Part shown: positions 34,570 to 42,700 of the stretch, piece by piece
Layout: each line of letters opens with the position of its first letter
Position numbering within the stretch: the stretch's first letter is position 1
Source of the DNA: Bacteroidales bacterium
Lineage (GTDB): Bacteria; Bacteroidota; Bacteroidia; Bacteroidales; UBA932
DNA: 64,000 bases
Direction: 5' to 3'
NCBI GenBank assembly: GCA_017548985.1
Contig: JAFYYW010000018.1
Span: 1-64,000, forward strand
Notes under the pieces: generated by a model
Database searches by the model: none
Told to the model about the DNA's origin: nothing
The model's input: the letters and a program-made list of their open reading frames with translations, nothing else
Made by a program: the position numbers and the translations under genes

Positions 34570-35829
34570 ATGAAACGTCTGACACTGACTTTGTCGCTCA
34601 TTTTCACGTTCTTGAGCCTCCAGGCTGGCGGATCGTTGATCAGGGTCGCCGCGTCCAACTCTTCGGAAGCTGATAAGGCCTCCGCGGATTATGTCTGTGA
34701 CGGAAAAACCGATTGCGCCTTGCTGAACAACCTCATTGATGACCTGGCTTCGGCGAAAGGAGGAAAGATCACCCTCCTTCCCGGATCATATTACGTGTCA
34801 TCCCTCACGGAGATAGAGAGAGGCGGGAAGACATATAAGTACGGCTTGTTCTTCCCCCATAAGCCGGGACTCGTGACGATAGAGGGGGTGGGTGGAGCCC
34901 GAAAGGCTACCAACCTGTCTTTCAACTCGAATCATGACGGCGCTGAGTTCATCTTGACAAAGGAGTTATACGAAACCTTCACTGAAGATGATGACATCTC
35001 CATCATCGGCAGTGAGCCATCATGGATATATTCTCTTGCCAACTACAACTTGTTCGACCTGTCTTTCGTCATTCCCGGGTATTCGAAACGGTTGGTCGTG
35101 ATTGATGGCAAATATGCCTCTGAGATGAGTGTGAGGAATATTTTCATGGTGACTGGGGGAGACTTCAACAGCACCGCGGGGCTGAATCCCAGATGCGTTG
35201 GAATCAGGGCGTGTAATGGCGGGAACAACGGTTTCAATTATTTCATCTCCCATTGCAAATTGATCGGCCTGGGGACAGCGTTCCACCTTGCCGGAGAGCA
35301 CCTTATCATGGAGCAATGTACCGCTCAGCGGTGCCTTTACGGATTTGTTTTCGGCGAGATCGACGATATCGACAGTATCGGTGAGGGATCCAGGAACACC
35401 ACTGGAATCCATAATCTCACCCTAGTTAATTGTTGCGCCGAACATGTCAGACGTGCTCTCACATTTGGCGGCGGGCAGCTCAATACGGTGAGTATCATAG
35501 ATTTCAATTGCGAGGAGGGCGATGAGGACGTTTGGTATTGCGACTGGATAGCCAAAGATGTGGGAAATGGACGCTTCAGGGGATATATCTCTTATTACCT
35601 GATAGACTCTGTCACATGGACGACCTATGAGGGCAATATCTGGGGAGACCTGAGTGAGGGCGCCGGGGAATGGTTCCGTTCCGAGAACCTGATAGCAAGG
35701 AAAACCGGTCCCACCTCGATGAGACCGACTAACCTTGTGGATATTGGTTTCCCTTATTTTGACACCGATCTGGGCGAGATGGTATATAGGACCAGAACCG
35801 GCTGGAGCGATGAGAAGACTACCCCGTAG
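34570..35829 (+). CDS. Exported beta-helix-like protein with a phage-tail-fibre-like C-terminus
   Basis: This 419-residue protein has a signal peptide (to about L17-Q-A-G). Its body begins with a pectate-lyase-superfamily-like entry (DYVCDGKTDCALLNNLIDDL) and continues with short beta-rich repeats typical of right-handed beta-helices. Residues 385-412 carry the motif RPTNLVDIGFPYFDTDLG, ending near W412. This resembles the short segment that closes many phage tail-fibre and tail-spike proteins. No other phage gene is close. A glycan-binding or glycan-cleaving surface role is possible; no catalytic residues were identified. Confidence 0.6.
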   Translation: MKRLTLTLSLIFTFLSLQAGGSLIRVAASNSSEADKASADYVCDGKTDCALLNNLIDDLASAKGGKITLLPGSYYVSSLTEIERGGKTYKYGLFFPHKPGLVTIEGVGGARKATNLSFNSNHDGAEFILTKELYETFTEDDDISIIGSEPSWIYSLANYNLFDLSFVIPGYSKRLVVIDGKYASEMSVRNIFMVTGGDFNSTAGLNPRCVGIRACNGGNNGFNYFISHCKLIGLGTAFHLAGEHLIMEQCTAQRCLYGFVFGEIDDIDSIGEGSRNTTGIHNLTLVNCCAEHVRRALTFGGGQLNTVSIIDFNCEEGDEDVWYCDWIAKDVGNGRFRGYISYYLIDSVTWTTYEGNIWGDLSEGAGEWFRSENLIARKTGPTSMRPTNLVDIGFPYFDTDLGEMVYRTRTGWSDEKTTP

Positions 35830-35834
35830 CGACA

Positions 35835-36932
35835 TCAAATGTCACCGAGGTATTCCCGCATTTCTTTGAGATAGTCGAAGTAACCGTCGTCAAAGGCATC
35901 GTCATAATCCCGGAAGTTGTTGATTCTCAACTCTCCATCCTCAAGCTCGAGCTCAATCCACATCGTCTGGGGTTTGGACCCTGGCCAATTGGTGAACCTG
36001 ACGAAAGCTGTGGCATGGACATCGTCCAGTTCCTCCACCGAGATCTTTATGACCTTAAGATCCGGTGAGGGGTCTTGGCTGAATGTCCAGTAGTCGTGGT
36101 CGAAAAACCACATGTCCTCGGATCCCTCATCTTTAGCCATCACTCTGGCTACCGTGTTCCTCCAGAGGGTAGTCGTGTAGAGATTCTCGATATCCTGCGG
36201 GCTGGGATTCCCTTCACCACCGGCGTTGCGCCTCGCCACGTCCTGGAATATTTGTGAGATGCGGGCCTTGACATTGTTCTCGAGTTCAATCTCGTCATCT
36301 CCGCGGCCGTCTCCTCCCAATCCGTCAGGGTTGTTGAAGGCTTCCATGGCGTCACGGAAAGCCATAATACCTTTCACGAGTTGGAGATTGTATCGCTCTA
36401 TGACTGAAGGGTTTTGTTTATTCAATTTGTTTCTGGCCAAGTCATCAAGTTCGAGTGCGGAGCAACTCTCCAGAAGGGCGCTGTTGAGAAGCATCCCGTC
36501 AGCGAGATCATATAGGGATTGTGACTTGGCGAATTCCTGCTGCCCAAGGCAGTTTTTGAGGTTGTCTGGAGTGAGTGTCAGAATCTCCACTATGTCTCCG
36601 AATATACCGCTCACGGCCAGGAAGTTCATACCTTGCTGCCGGACATATTGGACGGGACTGTCAAACCCGGCTCCAGGGAAAGGGGAGTCGTCTGCTTGGG
36701 CGCTGGGTTCGAGGGTGTAGGCGCCTGCCTTGTCAGGAACTTTCTTGAGGGTCAGTTCCAGGTAGTCCCCGGCGGCGTTCTCTCCGGTCATATATACGAT
36801 ATTTCCCATCCGGATCTCCCGTACCGTGTAAAGAGTCTCCCCGTTGAAGAATTTGTTGCCTTTTTGGATTGTCTGGGCTTCGGCTTGGATGCCCATTGCC
36901 AGTACTGTGATTATAAAAAGTAGTTTTCTCAT
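35835..36932 (-). CDS. Exported protein of unknown function
   Basis: This 365-residue protein has a signal peptide to about residue 19 (MGIQAEAQ). I do not recognise the family with certainty. The C-terminal third (WFFDHDYWTFSQDP, then a beta-rich end with MWIELELEDGELRINNF) loosely resembles DUF3828-type domains, with a conserved aromatic-Asp-rich entry and a final beta-sheet. The middle is helical and acidic. The start is the ATG before RKLLFIITV; an upstream ATG would bury the signal. It converges on the beta-helix gene, 5 bp apart. Confidence 0.55.
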   Translation of the reverse strand: MRKLLFIITVLAMGIQAEAQTIQKGNKFFNGETLYTVREIRMGNIVYMTGENAAGDYLELTLKKVPDKAGAYTLEPSAQADDSPFPGAGFDSPVQYVRQQGMNFLAVSGIFGDIVEILTLTPDNLKNCLGQQEFAKSQSLYDLADGMLLNSALLESCSALELDDLARNKLNKQNPSVIERYNLQLVKGIMAFRDAMEAFNNPDGLGGDGRGDDEIELENNVKARISQIFQDVARRNAGGEGNPSPQDIENLYTTTLWRNTVARVMAKDEGSEDMWFFDHDYWTFSQDPSPDLKVIKISVEELDDVHATAFVRFTNWPGSKPQTMWIELELEDGELRINNFRDYDDAFDDGYFDYLKEMREYLGDI

Positions 36933-37016
36933 ATTCCGGGTGATTTGTACGATAGGCAAAGATAAAAATTTTGCGGAAAAAGATTATATTAGCGAATACA
37001 TCAAATAATACCCGCT

Positions 37017-38450
37017 ATGCTGAATATTCATGAAGAGGCGGCCCGCTGCCTGTTGTGCGAAAACGCACCCTGCTCGGCTGTTTGCCAGGATGGAGACCCC
37101 GCCAGGGCGGTCCGGGCGGTAAGGTTTGGAAATGAGAGAATCGCAGGCCAGTGGTTTGAAGGTTGCTCTGAGGAAGATCTTGCCAGGGCTGAGGCGGCCT
37201 GCATCCATTATGACAGACCTCTTTACCTGCGTAAGATGGCGGCGTCTCTGCCGGAGCAAATCAAGGAAGAGGGCCCTTCTCTCGAGATTGATTTCTGTGG
37301 AATACATTGCGAGAATCCATTCTTCCTGGCCTCTTCAGCGGTATGTACCAACTATCAGATGGTCGCTGAGGCATTTAAGGCTGGCTGGGCAGGGGTGTTT
37401 TTCAAGACGATTTGCAAGCAGGAGATTAACGAGGTCTCTCCCCGTTTCGATGCGATTAGGCTTCCTGGAGGCACTTTTGCCGGTTTCAGGAATATGGAGC
37501 AGCTTTCCGAGAACCGGAATGAGGAGGATTTCGAGACTTTGAGGCGCTTGAAGAAAGATTTCCCCACGAAAGTGGTGGTGGCGTCGATCATGGGCCAGTA
37601 CGAGGAGGATTGGATTGATTTGGCGAAACAAGTCGAGGCGGCTGGGGTCGACGCGATCGAGCTCAACTTCTCATGCCCCCAGATGCGTATAGCGGGAATG
37701 GGCAGCGATGTCGGACAGAATGCGGAGATGGTGGCTTTTTATACCGCTTATGTAAAGCAGGCGGTCAGTATTCCGGTAATCCCTAAGATGACACCAAATG
37801 TCGCTTCTGTCAATCCGATGGCCCTTGCCGCACATCTGGCCGGGGCCGACGGTATATCGGCGATAAACACAATCAAGTCCGTGACAATGGGAGGGGAGGT
37901 CTCAGGGAAGAAGACCACTTCCGGTTATTCCGGAAGGGCTGTGAAGCCCATCGCGTTGAGGTTCATCATGGAGATGGCGCAGAATCCGGTTTTACGGGAT
38001 ATCCAGTTGAGTGGGATCGGAGGCATAGAGGTTTGGAATGACGCCCTTGATTTCATACGTCTTGGATGCCGTAACGTCCAGGTGTGCACTTCTGTCATGG
38101 AATATGGCCACAGGATAATCGATGACTTGGTCTCCGGTTTGAGATCCTATTTGGCCGAGAGGGGAGTCTCTAAACTGGAAGATATTGTAGGAGAAGCGGT
38201 TGGAGATTTTGTCAGGCCTGCTGACCTGGATCGGGGGACTGTGGTTTATCCTGTTATTGACTTGGCCAAATGCATTGGCTGCGGGAGATGCTACCTTTCT
38301 TGCAGGGATGGAGGCCACCAGGCCATCAGTTTCGCTGAGGACCGGGTGCCCCATGTGAACGGGGCGAAATGTGTCGGTTGTCATTTGTGCACGCTTGTCT
38401 GTCCTGTAGACGCCATCAGCGTCTCAAAGCGTGTCCCGAAACGGCGTTAG
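37017..38450 (+). CDS. PreA-like dihydropyrimidine dehydrogenase subunit with extra N-terminal Fe-S domain
   Basis: This 477-residue protein has three parts. The N-terminus (1-90) has the Cys cluster C11, C14, C19 and C23 (CLLCENAPCSAVC) of the DPYD 4Fe-4S domain normally found in PreT. The middle is a DHOD-type FMN barrel with the PreA active-site signature LNFSCPQ. The C-terminus has two 4Fe-4S motifs (CIGCGRCYLSC and CVGCHLCTLVC). It probably reduces a pyrimidine or related ring, but the FAD/NADPH-binding PreT part is absent nearby. The stop overlaps the convergent metallophosphoesterase gene by 4 bp. Confidence 0.8.
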   Translation: MLNIHEEAARCLLCENAPCSAVCQDGDPARAVRAVRFGNERIAGQWFEGCSEEDLARAEAACIHYDRPLYLRKMAASLPEQIKEEGPSLEIDFCGIHCENPFFLASSAVCTNYQMVAEAFKAGWAGVFFKTICKQEINEVSPRFDAIRLPGGTFAGFRNMEQLSENRNEEDFETLRRLKKDFPTKVVVASIMGQYEEDWIDLAKQVEAAGVDAIELNFSCPQMRIAGMGSDVGQNAEMVAFYTAYVKQAVSIPVIPKMTPNVASVNPMALAAHLAGADGISAINTIKSVTMGGEVSGKKTTSGYSGRAVKPIALRFIMEMAQNPVLRDIQLSGIGGIEVWNDALDFIRLGCRNVQVCTSVMEYGHRIIDDLVSGLRSYLAERGVSKLEDIVGEAVGDFVRPADLDRGTVVYPVIDLAKCIGCGRCYLSCRDGGHQAISFAEDRVPHVNGAKCVGCHLCTLVCPVDAISVSKRVPKRR

Positions 38451-39259
38451 TCAGTGGTGGGGTGGAATTCTATCTCAAAGCCTTCTTTCCCGACCTTAAC
38501 CACGTTGAAGCCAGGTCTCCCGTGCCCTAAAGCCTCGCAGACCGGATTCGCGGCTACGAGTCGGATTCCTTGATATTCAATGTCGATGTCCTTGTGAGTA
38601 TGGCCCGCCAGGACCGCGTCGACACCATATTCCTTAAGAAGTGAGATGTACTTTTCCCTTTTCTCGATAGGGAAATTCTCGTAGTCATCCGCTTCAGCTA
38701 TATCCTTCTTGAATATGGGGCAGTGGAGGAACAGGAAAGTATAATTCGCCTTACGGGCTTTTCGCAACTCTCCTTCCAGCCAGCTTAACTGCTCAGCCTC
38801 AGCTTCTTCCGCCTTCTCTTTGATGCAATTGGTGTCTATCCCGATAAAGGCGCAGCCTTTTTTCTTGAAGGAGAACCTGTCGTAGCCTCTCAAGGCCACA
38901 TAGTCATCCCTAATCTGCTCCGTCCATTGTTTTTTGTAGTCGTGGTTTCCTGGAAGCAGGTAGACCGGAGGATCAAACTCGGCGACTCTTTTCTCGAAAA
39001 TGCTGTTCTGGATGGGATCGTCTATGTTGTCGACAAGGTCTCCGGTGATGACAACCACCTCTGGGGCCAAAGCGTTGACGGCGACAATGGCCGCGTTGAA
39101 CAGTGAGTCGGAATGCGTGAAACCTTCCGAATGGTCCATAAAGCCGATCTGGGTGTCCGTGCAATGGACGAAAGAGAAGACCTCAAACTTCTTGGAGCAA
39201 GAGGTCACTACCACTAATAGTGTAATGGCTGAAACAAGGGCAATACCATGGTTTCTCAT
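38447..39259 (-). CDS. Lipoprotein metallophosphoesterase, CPPED1-like
   Basis: This 270-residue calcineurin-like phosphoesterase has a lipobox (VVVTSC, Cys 21). Metal motifs are CTDTQIG in place of the usual DxH, then TGDLVDN, LPGNHDY, a FLHCP histidine and LAGHTHKD. The D-x-Q form of motif I is also found in the CPPED1/CSTP1 family. The substrate is unknown, perhaps a phosphoprotein or phosphomonoester in the periplasm. The ATG before RNHGIALV is chosen because the longer frame runs back without a secretion signal into the neighbouring gene. Confidence 0.82.
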   Translation of the reverse strand: MRNHGIALVSAITLLVVVTSCSKKFEVFSFVHCTDTQIGFMDHSEGFTHSDSLFNAAIVAVNALAPEVVVITGDLVDNIDDPIQNSIFEKRVAEFDPPVYLLPGNHDYKKQWTEQIRDDYVALRGYDRFSFKKKGCAFIGIDTNCIKEKAEEAEAEQLSWLEGELRKARKANYTFLFLHCPIFKKDIAEADDYENFPIEKREKYISLLKEYGVDAVLAGHTHKDIDIEYQGIRLVAANPVCEALGHGRPGFNVVKVGKEGFEIEFHPTTD

Positions 39260-39296
39260 AATAATACTCGTTTTAACAATAAGTACGGAACTGATT

Positions 39297-40703
39297 TCAA
39301 TTGAGCGATTTAGCCGCTGATTGACCGGCGAGTAAGCCGGTGGAGAAGGCGCACTGGAGATTGTAGCCGCCAGTGTCACAGTCCATGTCGAGGATTTCCC
39401 CGCATAGATACAGACCTTCCTGGAATTTGGATTCCATCGTCTTGGCCACGACCTCATCGGTGGAGACACCTCCGGCGGTGATGACACACCTTTCGTAACC
39501 CACGAAACCGGCGATATCAAACTTCCAATCCTTCAATGTTTTGGCCAGGAGGTCAAGATTCACGTCATAAGAACGATGTTGAGGTGAACCACCCCTTCTG
39601 GAACGATATTCAAATTTCTTTATCGTCGTCTTGAGGATATCCGGATTCCATGTCTGGAAACCGGGGATAAGGTCCCAAGGCATGAGTTTTCCAAGCAGAA
39701 TACGGTACATCTCTTTTCCATTTATCCCTCTACCGTCTTTCGCCTGTCTGGTTCTCGGGTCATTCTTGATCTCATTCCAGAGTGTCTTGACTCTTTCGGT
39801 AAGCTCTTCGATTGGAACGCCTGGCTTAAGATCCAGGGAGAAGGCCACCCGGCCTCCGTTGAGCATAGTCTTCACGCATTTGCGGCTGACTTGGAAACCT
39901 ATCGGCCCCTCGATGCCTCCGTCAGTGAAGTCTATGTCCCCGAACTCTGTCTCCTTGACGCTTCCATCGTAGGTGACAGTCAGGCTTATATTCTTGAGCT
40001 TGGCTCCTTTAAGTGCCTCTCCGGCCCCTGTCATAGGAGTTTCCCTGCTTATATGTCCTTTAAGCTCCGGCTCGCTGCCGTCAGGGATCTTATATCCCTT
40101 TGGAACAAGCGCCGTCAGGGATGGGAAACAGGATATGATCTTGTGGCCGAATAACTCCGCCCAACGGTACCCGTCTCCGGTTGATCCGGTCATGGGGTAA
40201 GAGAGGCCTCCTGTGGCGATGATAAGTTTGGTAGCCTCAAAGGTCTCTCCGCCTGCGCAGACCACCTCAAAGCCAGGCTTTATCTGACGCACTTCCCGTT
40301 CTGGAAGAAGGGTGACTCCTTGACGCATAACTGTTTCCACGATCGTGTCCAACACATCAGATGCCCTGTGGGAATATGGGAAAGCCCTGTCACCCCTCTC
40401 GACAACAGTCTCAAGACCATTCGTTTCCAGAAAGTCAATCATATTCTCCGGGGTGAAATTGAAGAAAGCCGGTTTGACGAAGTTCGGGTTCGTGCGGATA
40501 TGTTTGCTGAATTCGTTCCAAGGCTTGACATTGGTGAAGTTGCAACGCCCTTTGCCGGTGAAAAGGATCTTCCGTCCCGGACGGGGCATCTTCTCAAGAA
40601 TTGTCACTCTTGCCCTGCTCCCTTCCGGAAGGGCTTTTACGGCTCCGTATGCCGCCATAAGACCGGCGGCCCCGCCTCCTATTATGAGTATGTCAGATTT
40701 CAT
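39297..40703 (-). CDS. HI0933/YhiN-family flavoprotein
   Basis: This 468-residue NAD(P)/FAD-dependent oxidoreductase-like protein has the Rossmann FAD motif GGGAAGLMAA at its N-terminus and the family signature FTGKGRCNFTN. The C-terminal GEILDMDCDTGGYNLQCAFSTG is nearly invariant in the family. The physiological substrate of this family is not established. It is transcribed away from tRNA-Thr. Confidence 0.92.
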   Translation of the reverse strand: MKSDILIIGGGAAGLMAAYGAVKALPEGSRARVTILEKMPRPGRKILFTGKGRCNFTNVKPWNEFSKHIRTNPNFVKPAFFNFTPENMIDFLETNGLETVVERGDRAFPYSHRASDVLDTIVETVMRQGVTLLPEREVRQIKPGFEVVCAGGETFEATKLIIATGGLSYPMTGSTGDGYRWAELFGHKIISCFPSLTALVPKGYKIPDGSEPELKGHISRETPMTGAGEALKGAKLKNISLTVTYDGSVKETEFGDIDFTDGGIEGPIGFQVSRKCVKTMLNGGRVAFSLDLKPGVPIEELTERVKTLWNEIKNDPRTRQAKDGRGINGKEMYRILLGKLMPWDLIPGFQTWNPDILKTTIKKFEYRSRRGGSPQHRSYDVNLDLLAKTLKDWKFDIAGFVGYERCVITAGGVSTDEVVAKTMESKFQEGLYLCGEILDMDCDTGGYNLQCAFSTGLLAGQSAAKSLN

Positions 40704-40752
40704 CTTTTTGGGATTCTACCGCGAATTTAGTCTTAACTTCCGAAAAAATAAT

Positions 40753-40760
40753 TATATTTG
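40753..40760 (+). promoter_or_regulatory. -7 element of the tRNA-Thr promoter
   Basis: TATATTTG, an exact -7 match, lies 30 nt before the mature tRNA 5' end. A TTTAG about 20 nt upstream is only a weak -33 candidate. Confidence 0.5.
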
Positions 40761-40789
40761 CAGTCCATTTCCACCGAGAAATGTAGCAG

Positions 40790-40864
40790 GCCACTTTAGC
40801 TCAGCGGTAGAGCAGCGCATTCGTAACGCGCAGGTCGGGAGTTCAAATCTGCCAAGTGGCTCCA
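40790..40864 (+). tRNA. tRNA-Thr (anticodon CGT)
   Basis: A complete cloverleaf can be drawn. The acceptor GCCACTT pairs with AAGTGGC, the D-arm contains AGCTCAGCGGTAGAGC, the anticodon loop TTCGTAA gives CGT, and the T-loop is GTTCAAATC. The CCA end is encoded (T discriminator, then CCA at 40862-40864). It reads ACG codons. Confidence 0.95.
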
Positions 40865-40888
40865 TTTCATTGTTTTAGGAAAAGCAAT

Positions 40889-40926
40889 CAAGCCCACAGC
40901 GCGTTCCAGCGAGGTGGGCTTGTTTT
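40889..40926 (+). terminator. Terminator-like hairpin after tRNA-Thr
   Basis: A perfect 9-bp stem CAAGCCCAC/GTGGGCTTG with a 16-nt loop is followed by TTTT. It lies 24 nt after the tRNA and fits termination of that transcript. The rest of the gap to gdhA (40927-41054) shows no convincing promoter or gene. Confidence 0.65.
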
Positions 40927-41054
40927 CCATTTCATCGCGGCTAGCAAAACGATATAAATCCGGAAGTTCTTGGTAATAAGTGATCGATTTGTTTTATTTA
41001 TGTCTAAGGAATGGGACGGTCCGATTCCAGACGAACTTAAAATCTTCAATCACT

Positions 41055-42410
41055 ATGTATTACACTGCAGAGAACTACGTTAAGGTGTTCATGGACGACA
41101 TCGTCACTCGCAACCCCGGTGAGCACGAGTTCCATCAGGCGGTAAGGGAGGTCGTGACAAGCCTCGCCCCCTATCTTGAAGCGCATCAATACCTCATTGA
41201 TAGAAAGATCATGGAAAGGATAGTGGAGCCCGAGAGAATCGTGATATTCAGGGTTCCCTGGTTGGATGACGACGGAAGGGTCCAGATCAACCGCGGATTC
41301 CGTGTACAGATGAACAGCGCCATAGGACCATATAAGGGTGGAATCCGTTTTCATGCCTCCGTCAATCTTTCAATCATGAAATTCCTCGCTTTCGAGCAGA
41401 CTTTCAAGAATTCCCTGACTACATTGCCCATGGGCGGGGCCAAAGGCGGGTCCGATTTCAATCCCCGTGGGAAATCGGAGTACGAAGTGATGAAATTCTG
41501 CCAGAGTTTCATGACCGAGCTTTTCCGGCACATAGGGAAAGACACGGACGTACCTGCCGGTGACATAGGTGTAGGCGGGCGTGAGATCGGCTTCCTGTTC
41601 GGTCAATACAAAAGGCTCCGCGACGAGTTCGGCGGCGTCCTCACAGGGAAAGGCGCGGGATGGGGAGGCAGCCCTCTAAGACCCGAGGCCACAGGTTACG
41701 GGCTTTGCTATTTCGCCAGCGAGATGCTCTCCACCAAGGACGAGTCCTTCGAGGGCAAGACCATCCTGGTCTCCGGTGCCGGAAACGTAGCCCAATATGC
41801 TGTCGAGAAGGCCACCCAACTTGGCGGGAAGGTTGTCACGATGTCCGATTCTGACGGCTTCATCTATGATCCCGACGGAATAGACGAAGAGAAACTCGAA
41901 TATGTGAAGGAACTAAAGAACGTCTACCGCGGCAGGATCCGCGAATATGCCGGGAAATACCCCACATCGACATATTATCCCGGACAGCGGCCATGGGGCG
42001 TGAAGTGCGACATAGCCCTTCCTTGCGCCACCCAGAACGAAATCAATGAGGAGGAGGCTAAGACTCTGATAGCCAATGGTTGCAAGTGTGTGGCGGAGGG
42101 AGCTAACATGCCGTCCGAACCTGGAGCTATAGCTGTGTTCCAGAATGCCGGAATCCTATATTCGCCAGGCAAGGCTTCCAACGCCGGTGGAGTAGCGACC
42201 TCGGGTCTCGAGATGACCCAGAACTCGATGAGGCTCAAATGGACCCCGGAAGAGGTTGACGCCCAGCTGCACAGGATCATGAAAGACATCCATGAGGCTT
42301 GCGTCAAATACGGAACGGACGACAAAGGCCGTGTGAACTATGTTGATGGAGCCAACATCGCAGGATTCATCAAAGTGGCGGATGCCATGATGGCGCAGGG
42401 GCTTGTGTAA
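41055..42410 (+). CDS. gdhA: Glutamate dehydrogenase, hexameric type
   Basis: GdhA makes glutamate from 2-oxoglutarate and ammonium. At 451 residues it fits the hexameric bacterial class, usually NADP-specific. The motifs GGAKGGSDFNP (substrate Lys) and PAGDIGVGGREIG (catalytic Asp) are intact, and the Rossmann motif VSGAGNVAQYA follows. The start is the ATG before YYTAENYV; an upstream in-frame ATG would add a hydrophobic, non-homologous leader. It stands alone between tRNA-Thr and the fimbrillin locus. Confidence 0.95.
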   Translation: MYYTAENYVKVFMDDIVTRNPGEHEFHQAVREVVTSLAPYLEAHQYLIDRKIMERIVEPERIVIFRVPWLDDDGRVQINRGFRVQMNSAIGPYKGGIRFHASVNLSIMKFLAFEQTFKNSLTTLPMGGAKGGSDFNPRGKSEYEVMKFCQSFMTELFRHIGKDTDVPAGDIGVGGREIGFLFGQYKRLRDEFGGVLTGKGAGWGGSPLRPEATGYGLCYFASEMLSTKDESFEGKTILVSGAGNVAQYAVEKATQLGGKVVTMSDSDGFIYDPDGIDEEKLEYVKELKNVYRGRIREYAGKYPTSTYYPGQRPWGVKCDIALPCATQNEINEEEAKTLIANGCKCVAEGANMPSEPGAIAVFQNAGILYSPGKASNAGGVATSGLEMTQNSMRLKWTPEEVDAQLHRIMKDIHEACVKYGTDDKGRVNYVDGANIAGFIKVADAMMAQGLV

Positions 42411-42474
42411 AAGAACTGTGAAAACAGTTGCCCTTATGGGTTTCATCGCGTATTGAGACGATATTCTTATTCTT

Positions 42475-42505
42475 TTTGTCAGATCGTTGAAAATTATTAT
42501 ATTTA
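42475..42505 (+). promoter_or_regulatory. Promoter for the small-peptide/fimbrillin operon
   Basis: TTTG at 42475-42478, 19 nt, then TATATTTA at 42498-42505, one mismatch from the -7 consensus. The predicted start leaves a leader of about 40 nt before the small ORF. Confidence 0.6.
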
Positions 42506-42550
42506 AAAGGTTTTTAGAACCCGTTATCTGACAATAAGGGTAAGACTTAT

Positions 42551-42688
42551 ATGAACTACAGGAAGCAATCGTACGAGACTCCTACCGTTGAGATGTTGGA
42601 AGTCAACTTGGGGAATGGCCTTTTGCAGGCCAGCGTCAATTCAACTCGTGAAAGCTACGGCGAAGCTGTGGAAGACGAGTGGGCATAG
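42551..42688 (+). CDS. 45-residue peptide preceding the fimbrillin-like gene
   Basis: A short frame (ATG to TAG) encodes a peptide with a polar front (YRKQSYETPTVEML), a central hydrophobic patch (NGLLQASVN) and an acidic end with a Trp (EDEWA). Similar-looking short proteins, with a 'Y-x-P-P/T' opening, a small LLxAS core and an acidic C-terminus ending near Trp, occur before fimbrillin and lipoprotein genes of Bacteroidales. It has its own promoter and lies 12 nt before the lipoprotein gene. Function is unknown. Composition and context support a real gene, but the length leaves some doubt. Confidence 0.65.
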   Translation: MNYRKQSYETPTVEMLEVNLGNGLLQASVNSTRESYGEAVEDEWA

Positions 42689-42700
42689 GAGGACCGGAAG

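Noticed and set aside
34570-35829. Remnant prophage
   Set aside because: Only the C-terminal motif of one secreted protein is phage-like. Its signal peptide and lack of other phage genes argue against an integrated phage.
38447-39520. A longer version of the metallophosphoesterase extending to 39520
   Set aside because: The extra residues have no signal or family similarity and overlap the neighbouring flavoprotein. The ATG at 39259 gives a clean lipoprotein signal.
40927-41054. A promoter for gdhA (TTG at 40970, TATTTATG at 40995)
   Set aside because: Spacing is 22 nt and the -7 element has a mismatch in its most conserved part. Too weak to call.
42414-42431. A small hairpin (AACTGT with ACAGTT, loop GAAA) after gdhA
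   Set aside because: It has only 6 bp, and the following bases are GCCC, not T. This is not enough for a terminator call.
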